64,000 nt of DNA from Excoecaria cochinchinensis (GCA_947683425.1 CANTUQ010000328.1:124001-188000); one strand, 5' to 3'; positions 1-12,500 are shown, counted from the first letter of the stretch. The notes: a model not told the origin generated them from the sequence alone. Program-made: numbers and translations.

Positions 1-32
1 AGCCTGCCGGTCACAATGCGTCGAGGATTGGC

Positions 33-51
33 TTCGTCGTGATCCGACGAA
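33..51. repeat. Conserved dyad in each monomer (first example)
   Basis: Arms 'ttcgtcg' and 'cgacgaa' are perfect reverse complements around the 5-base spacer 'tgatc'. The dyad is intact in blocks A and C. In block B the change to 'gatctgacg' removes the outer spacer-side pair, leaving 6-bp arms around 7 bases, and the 10-bp deletion found in many block B monomers trims it to about 4 bp. It could form a small cruciform or hairpin or be a two-fold protein site; function is unknown. Confidence 0.75.
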
Positions 52-145
52 TTTTTACGGGCTTCTGAAGGCATTATACTAGGGGAAATCGCCGAAATCG
101 AGAAATCACCGAAAGTGGTGAAATTTTGGATCCGGGTCGAATAAT

Positions 146-159
146 TCAGGAAAACCTGA
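146..159. repeat. Second conserved dyad, 5-bp arms with AAAA loop (first example)
   Basis: 'tcagg' and 'cctga' flank 'aaaa' and can pair perfectly. The element is kept in nearly all monomers in all three blocks. Rare exceptions include 'aaccagatc' near 6205, 'ttatgg' near 44320 and 'ttcagaaaa' near 59300. Such short dyads are a common property of centromeric satellites; a role here is not shown. Confidence 0.7.
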
Positions 160-528
160 TCGGAATAGCTACTGGGAGCCTGCCGGTCACAATGCGACGA
201 GGATGGGCTTCGTCGTGATCCGACGAATTTTTACGGGCTTCTGAAGGCATTATACTAGGGGAAATCGCCGAAATCGAGAAATCGCCGAAAGTGGTGAAAT
301 TTTGGATCCGGGTCGAATAATTCAGGAAAACCTGATCGGAATAGCTACTGGGAGCCTGCCGGTCACAATGCGTCGAGGATTGGCTTCGTCGTGATCCGAC
401 GAATTTTTACGGGCTTCTGAAGGCATTATACTAGGGGAAATCGCCGAAATCGAGAAATCGCCGAAAGTGGTGAAATTTTGGATCCGGGTCGAATAATTCA
501 GGAAAACCTGATCGGAATAGCTACTGGG

Positions 529-704
529 AGCCTGCCGGTCACAATGCGTCGAGGATTGGCTTCGTCGTGATCCGACGAATTTTTACGGGCTTCTGAAGGC
601 ATTATACTAGGGGAAATCGCCGAAATCGAGAAATCGCCGAAAGTGGTGAAATTTTGGATCCGGGTCGAATAATTCAGGAAAACCTGATCGGAATAGCTAC
701 TGGG
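529..704. repeat. Representative full-length 176-bp monomer (block A type)
   Basis: This copy is close to the consensus. It holds 86 G+C of 176 (49%) and 16 CpG dinucleotides, more than base composition alone predicts (about 10). Internal structure by monomer position: a 7-bp dyad at 33-51, a GAAA-led series of 8- to 9-bp subrepeats at 85-127, a BamHI-type GGATCC at 129-134 and a 5-bp dyad with AAAA loop at 146-159. The unit length is not a multiple of three, so every reading frame shifts at each monomer boundary and cannot stay open over many copies. This argues against a repetitive protein gene. Confidence 0.95.
613..655. repeat. Internal GAAA-led 8-9 bp subrepeats
   Basis: Within the monomer (positions 85-127) the series reads gaaatcgcc, gaaatcga, gaaatcgcc, gaaagtggt, gaaatttt. 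This looks like a degenerate tandem of an ancestral roughly 9-bp unit. It is also where most block-specific deletions fall (17 bp in block A, 8 and 21 bp in block C), because the subrepeats supply direct-repeat ends for slippage. Confidence 0.7.
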
Positions 705-863
705 AGCCTGCCGGTCACAATGCGTCGAGGATTGGCTTCGTCGTGATCCGACGAATTTTTACGGGCTTCTGAAGGCATTATACTAGGGGAAATCGCCGAA
801 AGTGGTGAAATTTTGGATCCGGGTCGAATAATTCAGGAAAACCTGATCGGAATAGCTATTGGG
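705..863. repeat. 159-bp monomer with 17-bp deletion (block A only)
   Basis: A 17-bp segment is missing between the two 11-bp direct repeats 'aaatcgccgaa' of the GAAA-rich stretch, as expected from slippage or intra-strand recombination. The same deletion occurs in monomers starting at 2272 and 2959. It is not seen in blocks B or C. Confidence 0.9.
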
Positions 864-2958
864 AGCCTGCCGGTCACAATGCGTCGAGGATTGGCTTCGT
901 CGTGATCCGACGAATTTTTACGGGCTTCTGAAGGCATTATACTAGGGGAAATCGCCGAAATCGAGAAATCACCGAAAGTGGTGAAATTTTGGATCCGGGT
1001 CGAATAATTCAGGAAAACCTGATCGGAATAGCTACTGGGAGCCTGCCGGTCACAATGCGACGAGGATGGGCTTCGTCGTGATCCGACGAATTTTTACGGG
1101 CTTCTGAAGGCATTATACTAGGGGAAATCGCCGAAATCGAGAAATCGCCGAAAGTGGTGAAATTTTGGATCCGGGTCGAATAATTCAGGAAAACCTGATC
1201 GGAATAGCTACTGGGAGTCTGCCGGTCACAATGCGTCGAGGATTGGCTTCGTCGTGATCTGACGAATTTTTACGGGCTTCTGAAGGCATTATACTAGGGG
1301 AAATCGCCGAAATCGAGAAATCGCCGAAAGTGGTGAAATTTTGGATCCGGGTCGAATAATTCAGGAAAACCTGATCGGAATAGCTACTGGGAGCCTGCCG
1401 GTCACAATGCGTCGAGGATTGGCTTCGTCGTGATCCGACGAATTTTTACGGGCTTCTGAAGGCATTATACTAGGGGAAATCACCGAAATCGAGAAATCGC
1501 CGAAAGTGGTGAAATTTTGGATCCGGGTCGAATAATTCAGGAAAACCTGATCGGAATAGCTACTGGGAGCCTGCCGGTCACAATGCGTCGAGGATTGGCT
1601 TCGTCGTGATCCGACGAATTTTTACGGGCTTCTGAAGGCATTATACTAGGGGAAATCGCCGAAATCGAGAAATCACCGAAAGTGGTGAAATTTTTGATCC
1701 GGGTCGAATAATTCAGGAAAACCTGATCGGAATAGCTACTGGGAGCCTGCCGGTCACAATGCGTCGAGGATTGGCTTCGTCGTGATCCGACGAATTTTTA
1801 CGGGCTTCTGAAGGCATTATACTAGGGGAAATCGCCGAAATCGAGAAATCGCCGAAAGTGGTGAAATTTTGGATCCGGGTCGAATAATTCAGGAAAACCT
1901 GATCGGAATAGCTACTGGGAGCCTGCCGGTCACAATGCGACGAGGATGGGCTTCGTCGTGATCCGACGAATTTTTACGGGCTTCTGAAGGCATTATACTA
2001 GGGGAAATCGCCGAAATTGAGAAATCGCCGAAAGTGGTGAAATTTTGGATCCGGGTCGAATAATTCAGGAAAACCTGATCGGAATAGCTACTGGGAGCCT
2101 GCCGGTCACAATGCGTCGAGGATTGGCTTCGTCGTGATCCGACGAATTTTTACGGGCTTCTGAAGGCATTATACTAAGGGAAATCGCCGAAATCGAGAAA
2201 TCGCCGAAAGTGGTGAAATTTTGGATCCGGGTCGAATAATTCAGGAAAACCTGATCGGAATAGCTACTGGGAGCCTGCCGGTCACAATGCGTCGAGGATT
2301 GGCTTCGTCGTGATCCGACGAATTTTTACGGGCTTCTGAAGGCATTATACTAGGGGAAATCGCCGAAAGTGGTGAAATTTTGGATCCGGGTCGAATAATT
2401 CAGGAAAACCTGATCGGAATAGCTACTGGGAGCCTGCCGGTCACAATGCGTCAAGGATTGGCTTCGTCGTGATCCGACGAATTTTTACGGGCTTCTGAAG
2501 GCATTATACTAGGGGAAATCGCCGAAATCGAGAAATCGCCGAAAGTGGTGAAATTTTGGATCCGGGTCGAATAATTCAGGAAAACCTGATCGGAATAGCT
2601 ACTGGGAGCCTGCCGGTCACAATGCGACGAGGATGGGCTTCGTCGTGATCCGACGAATTTTTACGGGCTTCTGAAGGCATTATACTAGGGGAAATCGCCG
2701 AAATCGAGAAATCGCCGAAAGTGGTGAAATTTTGGATTCGGGTCGAATAATTCAGGAAAACCTGATCGGAATAGCTACTGGGAGCCTGCCGGTCACAATG
2801 CGTCGAGGATTGGCTTCGTCGTGATCCGACGAATTTTTACGGGCTTCTGAAGGCATTATACTAGGGGAAATCGCCGAAATCGAGAAATCGCCGAAAGTGG
2901 TGAAATTTTGGATCCGGGTCGAATAATTCAGGAAAACCTGATCGGAATAGCTACTGGG

Positions 2959-3117
2959 AGCCTGCCGGTCACAATGCGTCGAGGATTGGCTTCGTCGTGA
3001 TCCGACGAATTTTTACGGGCTTCTGAAGGCATTATACTAGGGGAAATCGCCAAAAGTGGTGAAATTTTTGATCCGGGTCGAATAATTCAGGAAAACCTGA
3101 TCGGAATAGCTACTGGG
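2959..3117. repeat. Hybrid monomer at the block A / block B junction
   Basis: This 159-bp monomer has the block A marker 'gatccgacg' and the block A 17-bp deletion, then the block B marker 'gccaaaagtgg'. The switch lies between about 3007 and 3054. The next monomer (3118) is fully block B with 'gatctgacg'. It reads as a recombination or conversion junction between two subfamilies, though stepwise mutation is possible. Confidence 0.8.
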
Positions 3118-3293
3118 AGCCTGCCGGTCACAATGCGTCGAGGATTGGCTTCGTCGTGATCTGACGAATTTTTACGGGCTTCTGAAGGCATTATACTAGG
3201 GGAAATCGCCGAAATCGAGAAATCGCCAAAAGTGGTGAAATTTTGGATCCGGGTCGAATAATTCAGGAAAACCTGATCGGAATAGCTACTGGG

Positions 3294-6224
3294 AGCCTGC
3301 CGGTCACAATGCGTCGAGGATTGGCTTCGTCGTGATCTGACGAATTTTTACGGGCTTCTGAAGGCATTATACTAGGGGAAATCGCCGAAATCGATAAATC
3401 GCCAAAAGTGGTGAAATTTTGGATCCGGGTCGAATAATTCAGGAAAACCTGATCGGAATAGCTACTGGGAGCCTGTCGGTCACAATGCGTCGAGGATTGG
3501 CTTCGTCGTGATCTGACGGGCTTCTGAAGGCATTATACTAGGGGAAATCGCCGAAATCGAGAAATCGCCAAGAGTGGTGAAATTTTGGATCCGGGTCGAA
3601 TAATTCAGGAAAACCTGATCGGAATAGCTACTGGGAGCCTGCCGGTCACAATGCGTCGAGGATTGGCTTCGTCGTGATCTGACGAATTTTTACGGGCTCC
3701 TGAAGGCATTATACTAGGGGAAATCGCCGAAATCGAGAAATCGCCAAGAGTGGTGAAATTTTGGATCCGGGTCGAATAATTCAGGAAAACCTGATCGGAA
3801 TAGCTACTGGGAGCCTGCCGGTCACAATGCGTCGAGGATTTGCTTCGTCGTGATCTGACGAATTTTTACGGGCTTCTGAAGGCATTATACTAGGGGAAAT
3901 CGCCGAAAACGATAAATCGCAAAAAGTGGTGAAATTTTGGATCCGGGTCGAATAATTCAGGAAAACCTGATCGGAATAGCTACTGGGAGCCTGCCGGTCA
4001 CAATGCGTCGAGGATTGGCTTCGTCGTGATCTGACGGGCTTCTGAAGGCATTATACTAGGGGAAATCGCCGAAATCGAGAAATCGCCAAAAGTGGTGAAA
4101 TTTTGGATCCGGGTCGAATAATTCAGGAAAACCTGATCGGAATAGCTACTGGGAGCCTGCCGGTCACAATGCGTCGAGGATTGGCTTCGTCGTGATCTGA
4201 CGAATTTTTACGGGCTCCTGAAGGCATTATACTAGGGGAAATCGCCGAAATCGAGAAATCGCCAAAAGTGGTGAAATTTTGGATCCGGGTCGAATAATTC
4301 AGGAAAACCTGATCGGAATAGCTACTGGGAGCCTGCCGGTCACAATGCGTCGAGGATTGGCTTCGTCGTGATCTGACGAATTTTTACGGGCTTCTGAAGG
4401 CATTATACTAGGGGAAATCGCCGAAATTGATAAATCGCCAAAAGTGGTGAAATATTGGATCCGGGTCGAATAATTCAGGAAAACCTGATCGGAATAGCTA
4501 CTGGGAGCCTGCCGGTCACAATGCGTCGAGGATTGGCTTCGTCGTGATCTGACGAATTTTTACGGGCTTCTGAAGGCATTATACTAGGGGAAATCGCCGA
4601 AATCGAGAAATCGCCAAAGTGGTGAAATTTTGGATCTGGGTCTAATAATTCAGGAAAACCTGATCGGAATAGCTACTGGGAGCCTGTCGGTCACAATGCG
4701 TCGAGGATTGGCTTCGTCGTGATCTGACGGGCTTCTGAAGGCATTATACTAGGGGAAATCGCCGAAATCGAGAAATCGCCAAGAGTGGTGAAATTTTGGA
4801 TCCGGGTCGAATAATTCAGGAAAACCTGATCGGAATAGCTACTGGGATCCTGCCGGTCACAATGCGTCGAGGATTGGCTTCGTCATGATCTGACGAATTT
4901 TTACGGGCTTCTGAAGGCATTATACTAGGGGAAATCGCCGAAATCGAGAAATCGCCAAAAGTGGTAAAATTTTGGATCCGGGTCGAATAATTCAGGAAAA
5001 CCTGATCGGAATAGCTATTGGGAGCCTGCCGGTCACAATGCGTCGAGGATTGGCTTCGTCGTGATCTGACGAATTTTTACGGGCTTCTGAAGGCATTATA
5101 CTAGGGGAAATCGCCGAAATCGATAAATCGCCAAAAGTGGTGAAATTTTGGATCCGGGTCGAATAATTCAGGAAAACCTGATCGGAATAGCTACTGGGAG
5201 CCTGTCGGTCACAATGCGTCGAGGATTGGCTTCGTCGTGATCTGACGGGCTTCTGAAGGCATTATACTAGGGGAAATCGCCGAAATCGAGAAATCGCCAA
5301 GAGTGGTGAAATTTTGGATCCGGGTCGAATAATTCAGGAAAACCTGATCGGAATAGCTACTGGGAGCCTGCCGGTCACAATGCGTCGAGGATTGGCTTCG
5401 TCGTGATCTGACGAATTTTTACGGGCTCCTGAAGGCATTATACTAGGGGAAATCGCCGAAATCGAGAAATCGCCAAAAGTGGTGAAATTTTGGATCCGGG
5501 TCGAATAATTCAGGAAAACTTGATCGAAATAGCTACTGGGAGCCTGCCGGTCACAATGCGTCGAGGATTGGCTTCGTCGTGATCTGACGAATTTTTACGG
5601 GCTTCTGAAGGCATTATACTAGGGGAAATCGCCGAAAACGATAAATCGCCAAAAGTGGTGAAATTTTGGATCCGGGTCGAATAATTCAGGAAAACCTGAT
5701 CGGAATAGCTACTGGGAGCCTGCCGGTCACAATGCGTCGAGGATTGGCTTCGTCGTGATCTGACGGGCTTCTGAAGGCATTATACTAGGGGAAATCGCCG
5801 AAATCGAGAAATCGCCAAAAGTGGTGAAATTTTGGATCCGGGTCGAATAATTCAGGAAAACCTGATCGGAATAGCTACTGGGAGCCTGCCGGTCACAATG
5901 CGTCGAGGATTGGCTTCGTCGTGATCTGACGAATTTTTACGGGCTCCTGAAGGCATTATACTAGGGGAAATCGCCGAAATCGAGAAATCGCCAAAAGTGG
6001 TGAAATTTTGGATCCGGGTCGAATAATTCAGGAAAACCTGATCGGAATAGCTACTGGGAGCCTGCCGGTCACAATGCGTCGAGGATTGGCTTCGTCGTGA
6101 TCTGACGGGCTTCTGAAGGCGTTATACTAGGGGAAATCGCCGAAATCGAGAAATCGCCAAGAGTGGTGAAATTTTGGATCCGGGTCGAATAATTCAGGAA
6201 AACCAGATCGGAATAGCTACTGGG
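3294..6224. repeat. Imperfect 10-mer HOR region at the left of block B
   Basis: A marked series recurs: 'gataaatcgcc' monomer, 'gtcggtc' plus 10-bp deletion, 'ggctcctg', 'aaaacgataaatcg', 10-bp deletion, 'ggctcctg'. It starts at 3294 and again at 5023, a step of 1729 bp or 10 monomers, and a third time at 7436 inside the 17-mer. Copies differ by several substitutions, for example 'gatttgcttc' at 3812 against 'gattggcttc' at 5541, so this part is older or less homogenised than the 11-mers to its right. Confidence 0.75.
3470..3635. repeat. 166-bp monomer with 10-bp deletion (block B only; example)
   Basis: 'gacgaatttttacggg' is shortened to 'gacggg', a loss of 10 bp between two 'acg' trinucleotides. 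The deleted form recurs dozens of times throughout block B and is absent from blocks A and C, so it most likely arose once and was spread by amplification of units containing it. It is the best single tracer of higher-order structure here. Confidence 0.92.
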
Positions 6225-9155
6225 AGCCTGCCGGTCACGATGCGTCGAGGATTGGCTTCGTCGTGATCTGACGAATTTTTACGGGCTTCTGAAGGCATTA
6301 TACTAGGGGAAATCGCCGAAATCGAGAAATCGCCAAAAGTGGTGAAATTTTGGATCCGGGTCGAATAATTCAGCAAAACCTGATCGGAATAGCTACTGGG
6401 AGCCTGCCGGTCACAATGCGTCGAGGATTGGCTTCGTCGTGATCTGACGAATTTTTACGGGCTTCTGAAGGCATTATACTAGGGGAAATCGCCGAAATCG
6501 AGAAATTGCCAAAAGTGGTGAAATTTTGGATCCGGGTCGAATAATTCAGGAAAACCTGATCGGAATAGCTACTGGGAGCCTGCCGGTCACAATGCGTCGA
6601 GGATTGGCTTCGTCGTGATCTGACGAATTTTTACGGGCTTCTGAAGGCATTATACTAGGGGAAATCGCCGAAATCGAGAAATCGCCAAAGTGGTGAAATT
6701 TTGGATCCGGGTCGAATAATTCAGGAAAACCTGATCGGAATAGCTACTGGGAGCCTGCCGGTCACAATGCATCGAGGATTGGCTTCGTCGTGATCTGACG
6801 AATTTTTACGGGCTTCTGAAGGCATTATACTAGGGGAAATCGCCGAAATCGAGAAATCGCCAAAAGTGGTGAAATTTTTGATCCGGGTCGAATAATTCAG
6901 GAAAACCTGATCGGAATAGCTACTGGGAGCCTGCCGGTCACAATGCGTCGAGGATTGGCTTCGTCGTGATCTGACGGGCTTCTGAAGGCATTATACTAGG
7001 GGAAATCGCCGAAATCGAGAAATCGCCAAAAGTGGTGAAATTTTGGATCTGGGTCGAATAATTCAGGAAAACCTGATCGGAATAGCTACTGGGAGCCTGT
7101 CGGTCACAATGCGTCGAGGATTGGCTTCGTCGTGATCTGACGGGCTTCTGAAGGCATTATACTAGGGGAAATCGCCGAAATCGAGAAATCGCCAAGAGTG
7201 GTGAAATTTTGGATCCGGGTCGAATAATTCAGGAAAACCTGATCGGAATAGCTACTGGGATCCTGCCGGTCACAATGCGTCGAGGATTGGCTTCGTCGTG
7301 ATCTGACGAATTTTTACGGGCTTCTGAAGGCATTATACTAGGGGAAATCGCCGAAATCGAGAAATCGCCAAAAGTGGTAAAATTTTGGATCCGGGTCGAA
7401 TAATTCAGGAAAACCTGATCGGAATAGCTACTGGGAGCCTGCCGGTCACAATGCGTCGAGGATTTGCTTCGTCGTGATCTGACGAATTTTTACGGGCTTC
7501 TGAAGGCATTATACTAGGGGAAATCGCCGAAATCGATAAATCGCCAAAAGTGGTGAAATTTTGGATCCGGGTCGAATAATTCAGGAAAACCTGATCGGAA
7601 TAGCTACTGGGAGCCTGTCGGTCACAATGCGTCGAGGATTGGCTTCGTCGTGATCTGACGGGCTTCTGAAGGCATTATACTAGGGGAAATCGCCGAAATC
7701 GAGAAATCGCCAAGAGTGGTGAAATTTTGGATCCGGGTCGAATAATTCAGGAAAACCTGATCGGAATAGCTACTGGGAGCCTGCCGGTCACAATGCGTCG
7801 AGGATTGGCTTCGTCGTTATCTGACGAATTTTTACGGGCTCCTGAAGGCATTATACTAGGGGAAATCGCCGAAATCGAGAAATCGCCAAAAGTGGTAAAA
7901 TTTTGGATCCGGGTCGAATAATTCAGGAAAACTTGATCGGAATAGCTACTGGGAGCCTGCCGGTCACAATGCGTCGAGGATTGGCTTCGTCGTGATCTGA
8001 CGAATTTTTACGGGCTTCTGAAGGCATTATACTAGGGGAAATCGCCGAAAACGATAAATCGCCAAAAGTGGTGAAATTTTGGATCCGGGTCGAATAATTC
8101 AGGAAAACCTGATCGGAATAGCTACTGGGAGCCTGCCGGTCACAATGCGTCGAGGATTGGCTTCGTCGTGATCTGACGGGCTTCTGAAGGCATTATACTA
8201 GGGGAAATCGCCGAAATCGAGAAATCGCCAAAAGTGGTGAAATTTTGGATCCGGGTCGAATAATTCAGGAAAACCTGATCGGAATAGCTACTGGGAGCCT
8301 GCCGGTCACAATGCGTCGAGGATTGTCTTCGTCGTGATCTGACGAATTTTTACGGGCTCCTGAAGGCATTATACTAGGGGAAATCGCCGAAATCGAGAAA
8401 TCGCCAAAAGTGGTGAAATTTTGGATCCGGGTCGAATAATTCAGGAAAACCTGATCGGAATAGCTACTGGGAGCCTGCCGGTCACAATGCGTCAAGGATT
8501 GGCTTCGTCGTGATCTGACGGGCTTCTGAAGGCATTATACTAGGGGAAATCGCCGAAATCGAGAAATCGCCAAGAGTGGTGAAATTTTGGATCCGGGTCG
8601 AATAATTCAGGAAAACCAGATCGGAATAGCTACTGGGAGCCTGCCGGTCACGATGCGTCGAGGATTGGCTTCGTCGTGATCTGACGAATTTTTACAGGCT
8701 TCTGAAGGCATTATACTAGGGGAAATCGCCGAAATCGAGAAATCGCCAAAAGTGGTGAAATTTTGGATCCGGGTCGAATAATTCAGGAAAACCTGATCGG
8801 AATAGCTACTGGGAGCCTTCCGGTCACAATGCGTCGAGGATTGGCTTCGTCGTGATCTGACGAATTTTTACGGGCTTCTGAAGGCATTATACTAGGGGAA
8901 ATCGCCGAAATCGAGAAATCGCCAAAAGTGGTGAAATTTTGGATCCGGGTCGAATAATTCAGGAAAACCTGATCGGAATAGCTACTGGGAGCCTGCCGGT
9001 CACAATGCGTCGAGGATTGGCTTCGTCGTGATCTGACGGGCTTCTGAAGGCGTTATACTAGGGGAAATCGCCGAAATCGAGAAATCGCCAAGAGTGGTGA
9101 AATTTTGGATCCGGGTCGAATAATTCAGGAAAACCAGATCGGAATAGCTACTGGG
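6225..9155. repeat. 17-monomer HOR unit, 2931 bp
   Basis: Seventeen monomers with a fixed marker order: 'cacgatgcg' (6225), 'gagaaattgcc' (6401), a 175-bp copy with 'gccaaagtgg' (6577), 'caatgcatcg' (6752), two 166-bp copies (6928, 7094), 'gggatcctgcc' (7260), 'gatttgcttc' (7436), 166 bp (7612), 'cgtcgttatctg' (7778), 'aaaacgataaatcg' (7954), 166 bp (8130), 'gattgtcttc' (8296), 166 bp with 'gtcaagg' (8472), 8638, 'ccttccgg' (8814), 166 bp (8990). Six 166-bp copies and one 175-bp copy give exactly 2931 bp. The series begins again at 9156. Confidence 0.93.
6577..8471. repeat. 11-mer HOR core, copy 1 (1895 bp) inside the 17-mer
   Basis: These eleven monomers (6577 to 8471: six of 176 bp, four of 166 bp and one of 175 bp) are the part of the 17-mer that is amplified downstream. 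This copy differs from the later three by 'ccggtcacaatg' rather than 'ccggtcataatg' in its monomer at 7954, and by 'gtggtaaaa' near 7895. It is therefore the outgroup of the four. Confidence 0.9.
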
Positions 9156-9507
9156 AGCCTGCCGGTCACGATGCGTCGAGGATTGGCTTCGTCGTGATCT
9201 GACGAATTTTTACGGGCTTCTGAAGGCATTATACTAGGGGAAATCGCCGAAATCGAGAAATCGCCAAAAGTGGTGAAATTTTGGATCCGGGTCGAATAAT
9301 TCAGCAAAACCTGATCGGAATAGCTACTGGGAGCCTGCCGGTCACAATGCGTCGAGGATTGGCTTCGTCGTGATCTGACGAATTTTTACGGGCTTCTGAA
9401 GGCATTATACTAGGGGAAATCGCCGAAATCGAGAAATTGCCAAAAGTGGTGAAATTTTGGATCCGGGTCGAATAATTCAGGAAAACCTGATCGGAATAGC
9501 TACTGGG
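9156..9507. repeat. First two monomers of a second 17-mer copy
   Basis: The 'cacgatgcg' and 'gagaaattgcc' monomers repeat those at 6225-6576 with an offset of 2931 bp. They lead straight into the 11-mer array, so the second 17-mer was converted into an 11-mer amplification before reaching its end. Confidence 0.85.
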
Positions 9508-12500
9508 AGCCTGCCGGTCACAATGCGTCGAGGATTGGCTTCGTCGTGATCTGACGAATTTTTACGGGCTTCTGAAGGCATTATACTAGGGGAAATCGCC
9601 GAAATCGAGAAATCGCCAAAGTGGTGAAATTTTGGATCCGGGTCGAATAATTCAGGAAAACCTGATCGGAATAGCTACTGGGAGCCTGCCGGTCACAATG
9701 CATCGAGGATTGGCTTCGTCGTGATCTGACGAATTTTTACGGGCTTCTGAAGGCATTATACTAGGGGAAATCGCCGAAATCGAGAAATCGCCAAAAGTGG
9801 TGAAATTTTTGATCCGGGTCGAATAATTCAGGAAAACCTGATCGGAATAGCTACTGGGAGCCTGCCGGTCACAATGCGTCGAGGATTGGCTTCGTCGTGA
9901 TCTGACGGGCTTCTGAAGGCATTATACTAGGGGAAATCGCCGAAATCGAGAAATCGCCAAAAGTGGTGAAATTTTGGATCTGGGTCGAATAATTCAGGAA
10001 AACCTGATCGGAATAGCTACTGGGAGCCTGTCGGTCACAATGCGTCGAGGATTGGCTTCGTCGTGATCTGACGGGCTTCTGAAGGCATTATACTAGGGGA
10101 AATCGCCGAAATCGAGAAATCGCCAAGAGTGGTGAAATTTTGGATCCGGGTCGAATAATTCAGGAAAACCTGATCGGAATAGCTACTGGGATCCTGCCGG
10201 TCACAATGCGTCGAGGATTGGCTTCGTCGTGATCTGACGAATTTTTACGGGCTTCTGAAGGCATTATACTAGGGGAAATCGCCGAAATCGAGAAATCGCC
10301 AAAAGTGGTAAAATTTTGGATCCGGGTCGAATAATTCAGGAAAACCTGATCGGAATAGCTACTGGGAGCCTGCCGGTCACAATGCGTCGAGGATTTGCTT
10401 CGTCGTGATCTGACGAATTTTTACGGGCTTCTGAAGGCATTATACTAGGGGAAATCGCCGAAATCGATAAATCGCCAAAAGTGGTGAAATTTTGGATCCG
10501 GGTCGAATAATTCAGGAAAACCTGATCGGAATAGCTACTGGGAGCCTGTCGGTCACAATGCGTCGAGGATTGGCTTCGTCGTGATCTGACGGGCTTCTGA
10601 AGGCATTATACTAGGGGAAATCGCCGAAATCGAGAAATCGCCAAGAGTGGTGAAATTTTGGATCCGGGTCGAATAATTCAGGAAAACCTGATCGGAATAG
10701 CTACTGGGAGCCTGCCGGTCACAATGCGTCGAGGATTGGCTTCGTCGTTATCTGACGAATTTTTACGGGCTCCTGAAGGCATTATACTAGGGGAAATCGC
10801 CGAAATCGAGAAATCGCCAAAAGTGGTGAAATTTTGGATCCGGGTCGAATAATTCAGGAAAACTTGATCGGAATAGCTACTGGGAGCCTGCCGGTCATAA
10901 TGCGTCGAGGATTGGCTTCGTCGTGATCTGACGAATTTTTACGGGCTTCTGAAGGCATTATACTAGGGGAAATCGCCGAAAACGATAAATCGCCAAAAGT
11001 GGTGAAATTTTGGATCCGGGTCGAATAATTCAGGAAAACCTGATCGGAATAGCTACTGGGAGCCTGCCGGTCACAATGCGTCGAGGATTGGCTTCGTCGT
11101 GATCTGACGGGCTTCTGAAGGCATTATACTAGGGGAAATCGCCGAAATCGAGAAATCGCCAAAAGTGGTGAAATTTTGGATCCGGGTCGAATAATTCAGG
11201 AAAACCTGATCGGAATAGCTACTGGGAGCCTGCCGGTCACAATGCGTCGAGGATTGTCTTCGTCGTGATCTGACGAATTTTTACGGGCTCCTGAAGGCAT
11301 TATACTAGGGGAAATCGCCGAAATCGAGAAATCGCCAAAAGTGGTGAAATTTTGGATCCGGGTCGAATAATTCAGGAAAACCTGATCGGAATAGCTACTG
11401 GGAGCCTGCCGGTCACAATGCGTCGAGGATTGGCTTCGTCGTGATCTGACGAATTTTTACGGGCTTCTGAAGGCATTATACTAGGGGAAATCGCCGAAAT
11501 CGAGAAATCGCCAAAGTGGTGAAATTTTGGATCCGGGTCGAATAATTCAGGAAAACCTGATCGGAATAGCTACTGGGAGCCTGCCGGTCACAATGCATCG
11601 AGGATTGGCTTCGTCGTGATCTGACGAATTTTTACGGGCTTCTGAAGGCATTATACTAGGGGAAATCGCCGAAATCGAGAAATCGCCAAAAGTGGTGAAA
11701 TTTTTGATCCGGGTCGAATAATTCAGGAAAACCTGATCGGAATAGCTACTGGGAGCCTGCCGGTCACAATGCGTCGAGGATTGGCTTCGTCGTGATCTGA
11801 CGGGCTTCTGAAGGCATTATACTAGGGGAAATCGCCGAAATCGAGAAATCGCCAAAAGTGGTGAAATTTTGGATCTGGGTCGAATAATTCAGGAAAACCT
11901 GATCGGAATAGCTACTGGGAGCCTGTCGGTCACAATGCGTCGAGGATTGGCTTCGTCGTGATCTGACGGGCTTCTGAAGGCATTATACTAGGGGAAATCG
12001 CCGAAATCGAGAAATCGCCAAGAGTGGTGAAATTTTGGATCCGGGTCGAATAATTCAGGAAAACCTGATCGGAATAGCTACTGGGATCCTGCCGGTCACA
12101 ATGCGTCGAGGATTGGCTTCGTCGTGATCTGACGAATTTTTACGGGCTTCTGAAGGCATTATACTAGGGGAAATCGCCGAAATCGAGAAATCGCCAAAAG
12201 TGGTAAAATTTTGGATCCGGGTCGAATAATTCAGGAAAACCTGATCGGAATAGCTACTGGGAGCCTGCCGGTCACAATGCGTCGAGGATTTGCTTCGTCG
12301 TGATCTGACGAATTTTTACGGGCTTCTGAAGGCATTATACTAGGGGAAATCGCCGAAATCGATAAATCGCCAAAAGTGGTGAAATTTTGGATCCGGGTCG
12401 AATAATTCAGGAAAACCTGATCGGAATAGCTACTGGGAGCCTGTCGGTCACAATGCGTCGAGGATTGGCTTCGTCGTGATCTGACGGGCTTCTGAAGGCA

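Larger units (their letters stand above)
1..2958. repeat. Block A satellite subfamily (gatccg / gccgaaag)
   Basis: Monomers here carry 'gatccgacg' and 'gccgaaagtgg'; the 10-bp deletion of block B is absent. Starts run 1, 177, 353, 529, 705, 864, 1040 and so on. A loose higher-order pattern exists: monomers with 'gcgacgaggatggg' start at 177, 1040, 1920 and 2607 (steps of 5, 5 and 4 monomers), and 'aatcaccgaaag' monomers start at 1, 864 and 1568. The regularity is weaker than in block B. Block A probably continues to the left of the window. Confidence 0.9.

Noticed and set aside
33..51. CENP-B box in the monomer
   Set aside because: I compared both strands with the mammalian pattern NTTCGNNNNANNCGGGN. 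The minus strand has TTCG, four bases and A in register, but the CGGG part is replaced by ACGA. No full match was found.
529..704. Assignment to a named plant satellite family or species
   Set aside because: I do not recognise the sequence with certainty. A search of the monomer against satellite and plant genome databases would decide.
7727..7921. 64-codon plus-strand reading frame, also at 10658, 12553, 14448 and 48497
   Set aside because: It is the satellite itself read in one frame. It starts inside 'ttggatccgggtcg' and runs a little more than one monomer, open here because 'gtcgttatctg' replaces the 'gtcgtgatctg' stop. It repeats only where the HOR repeats. No ribosome-binding or promoter context and no recognisable domain.
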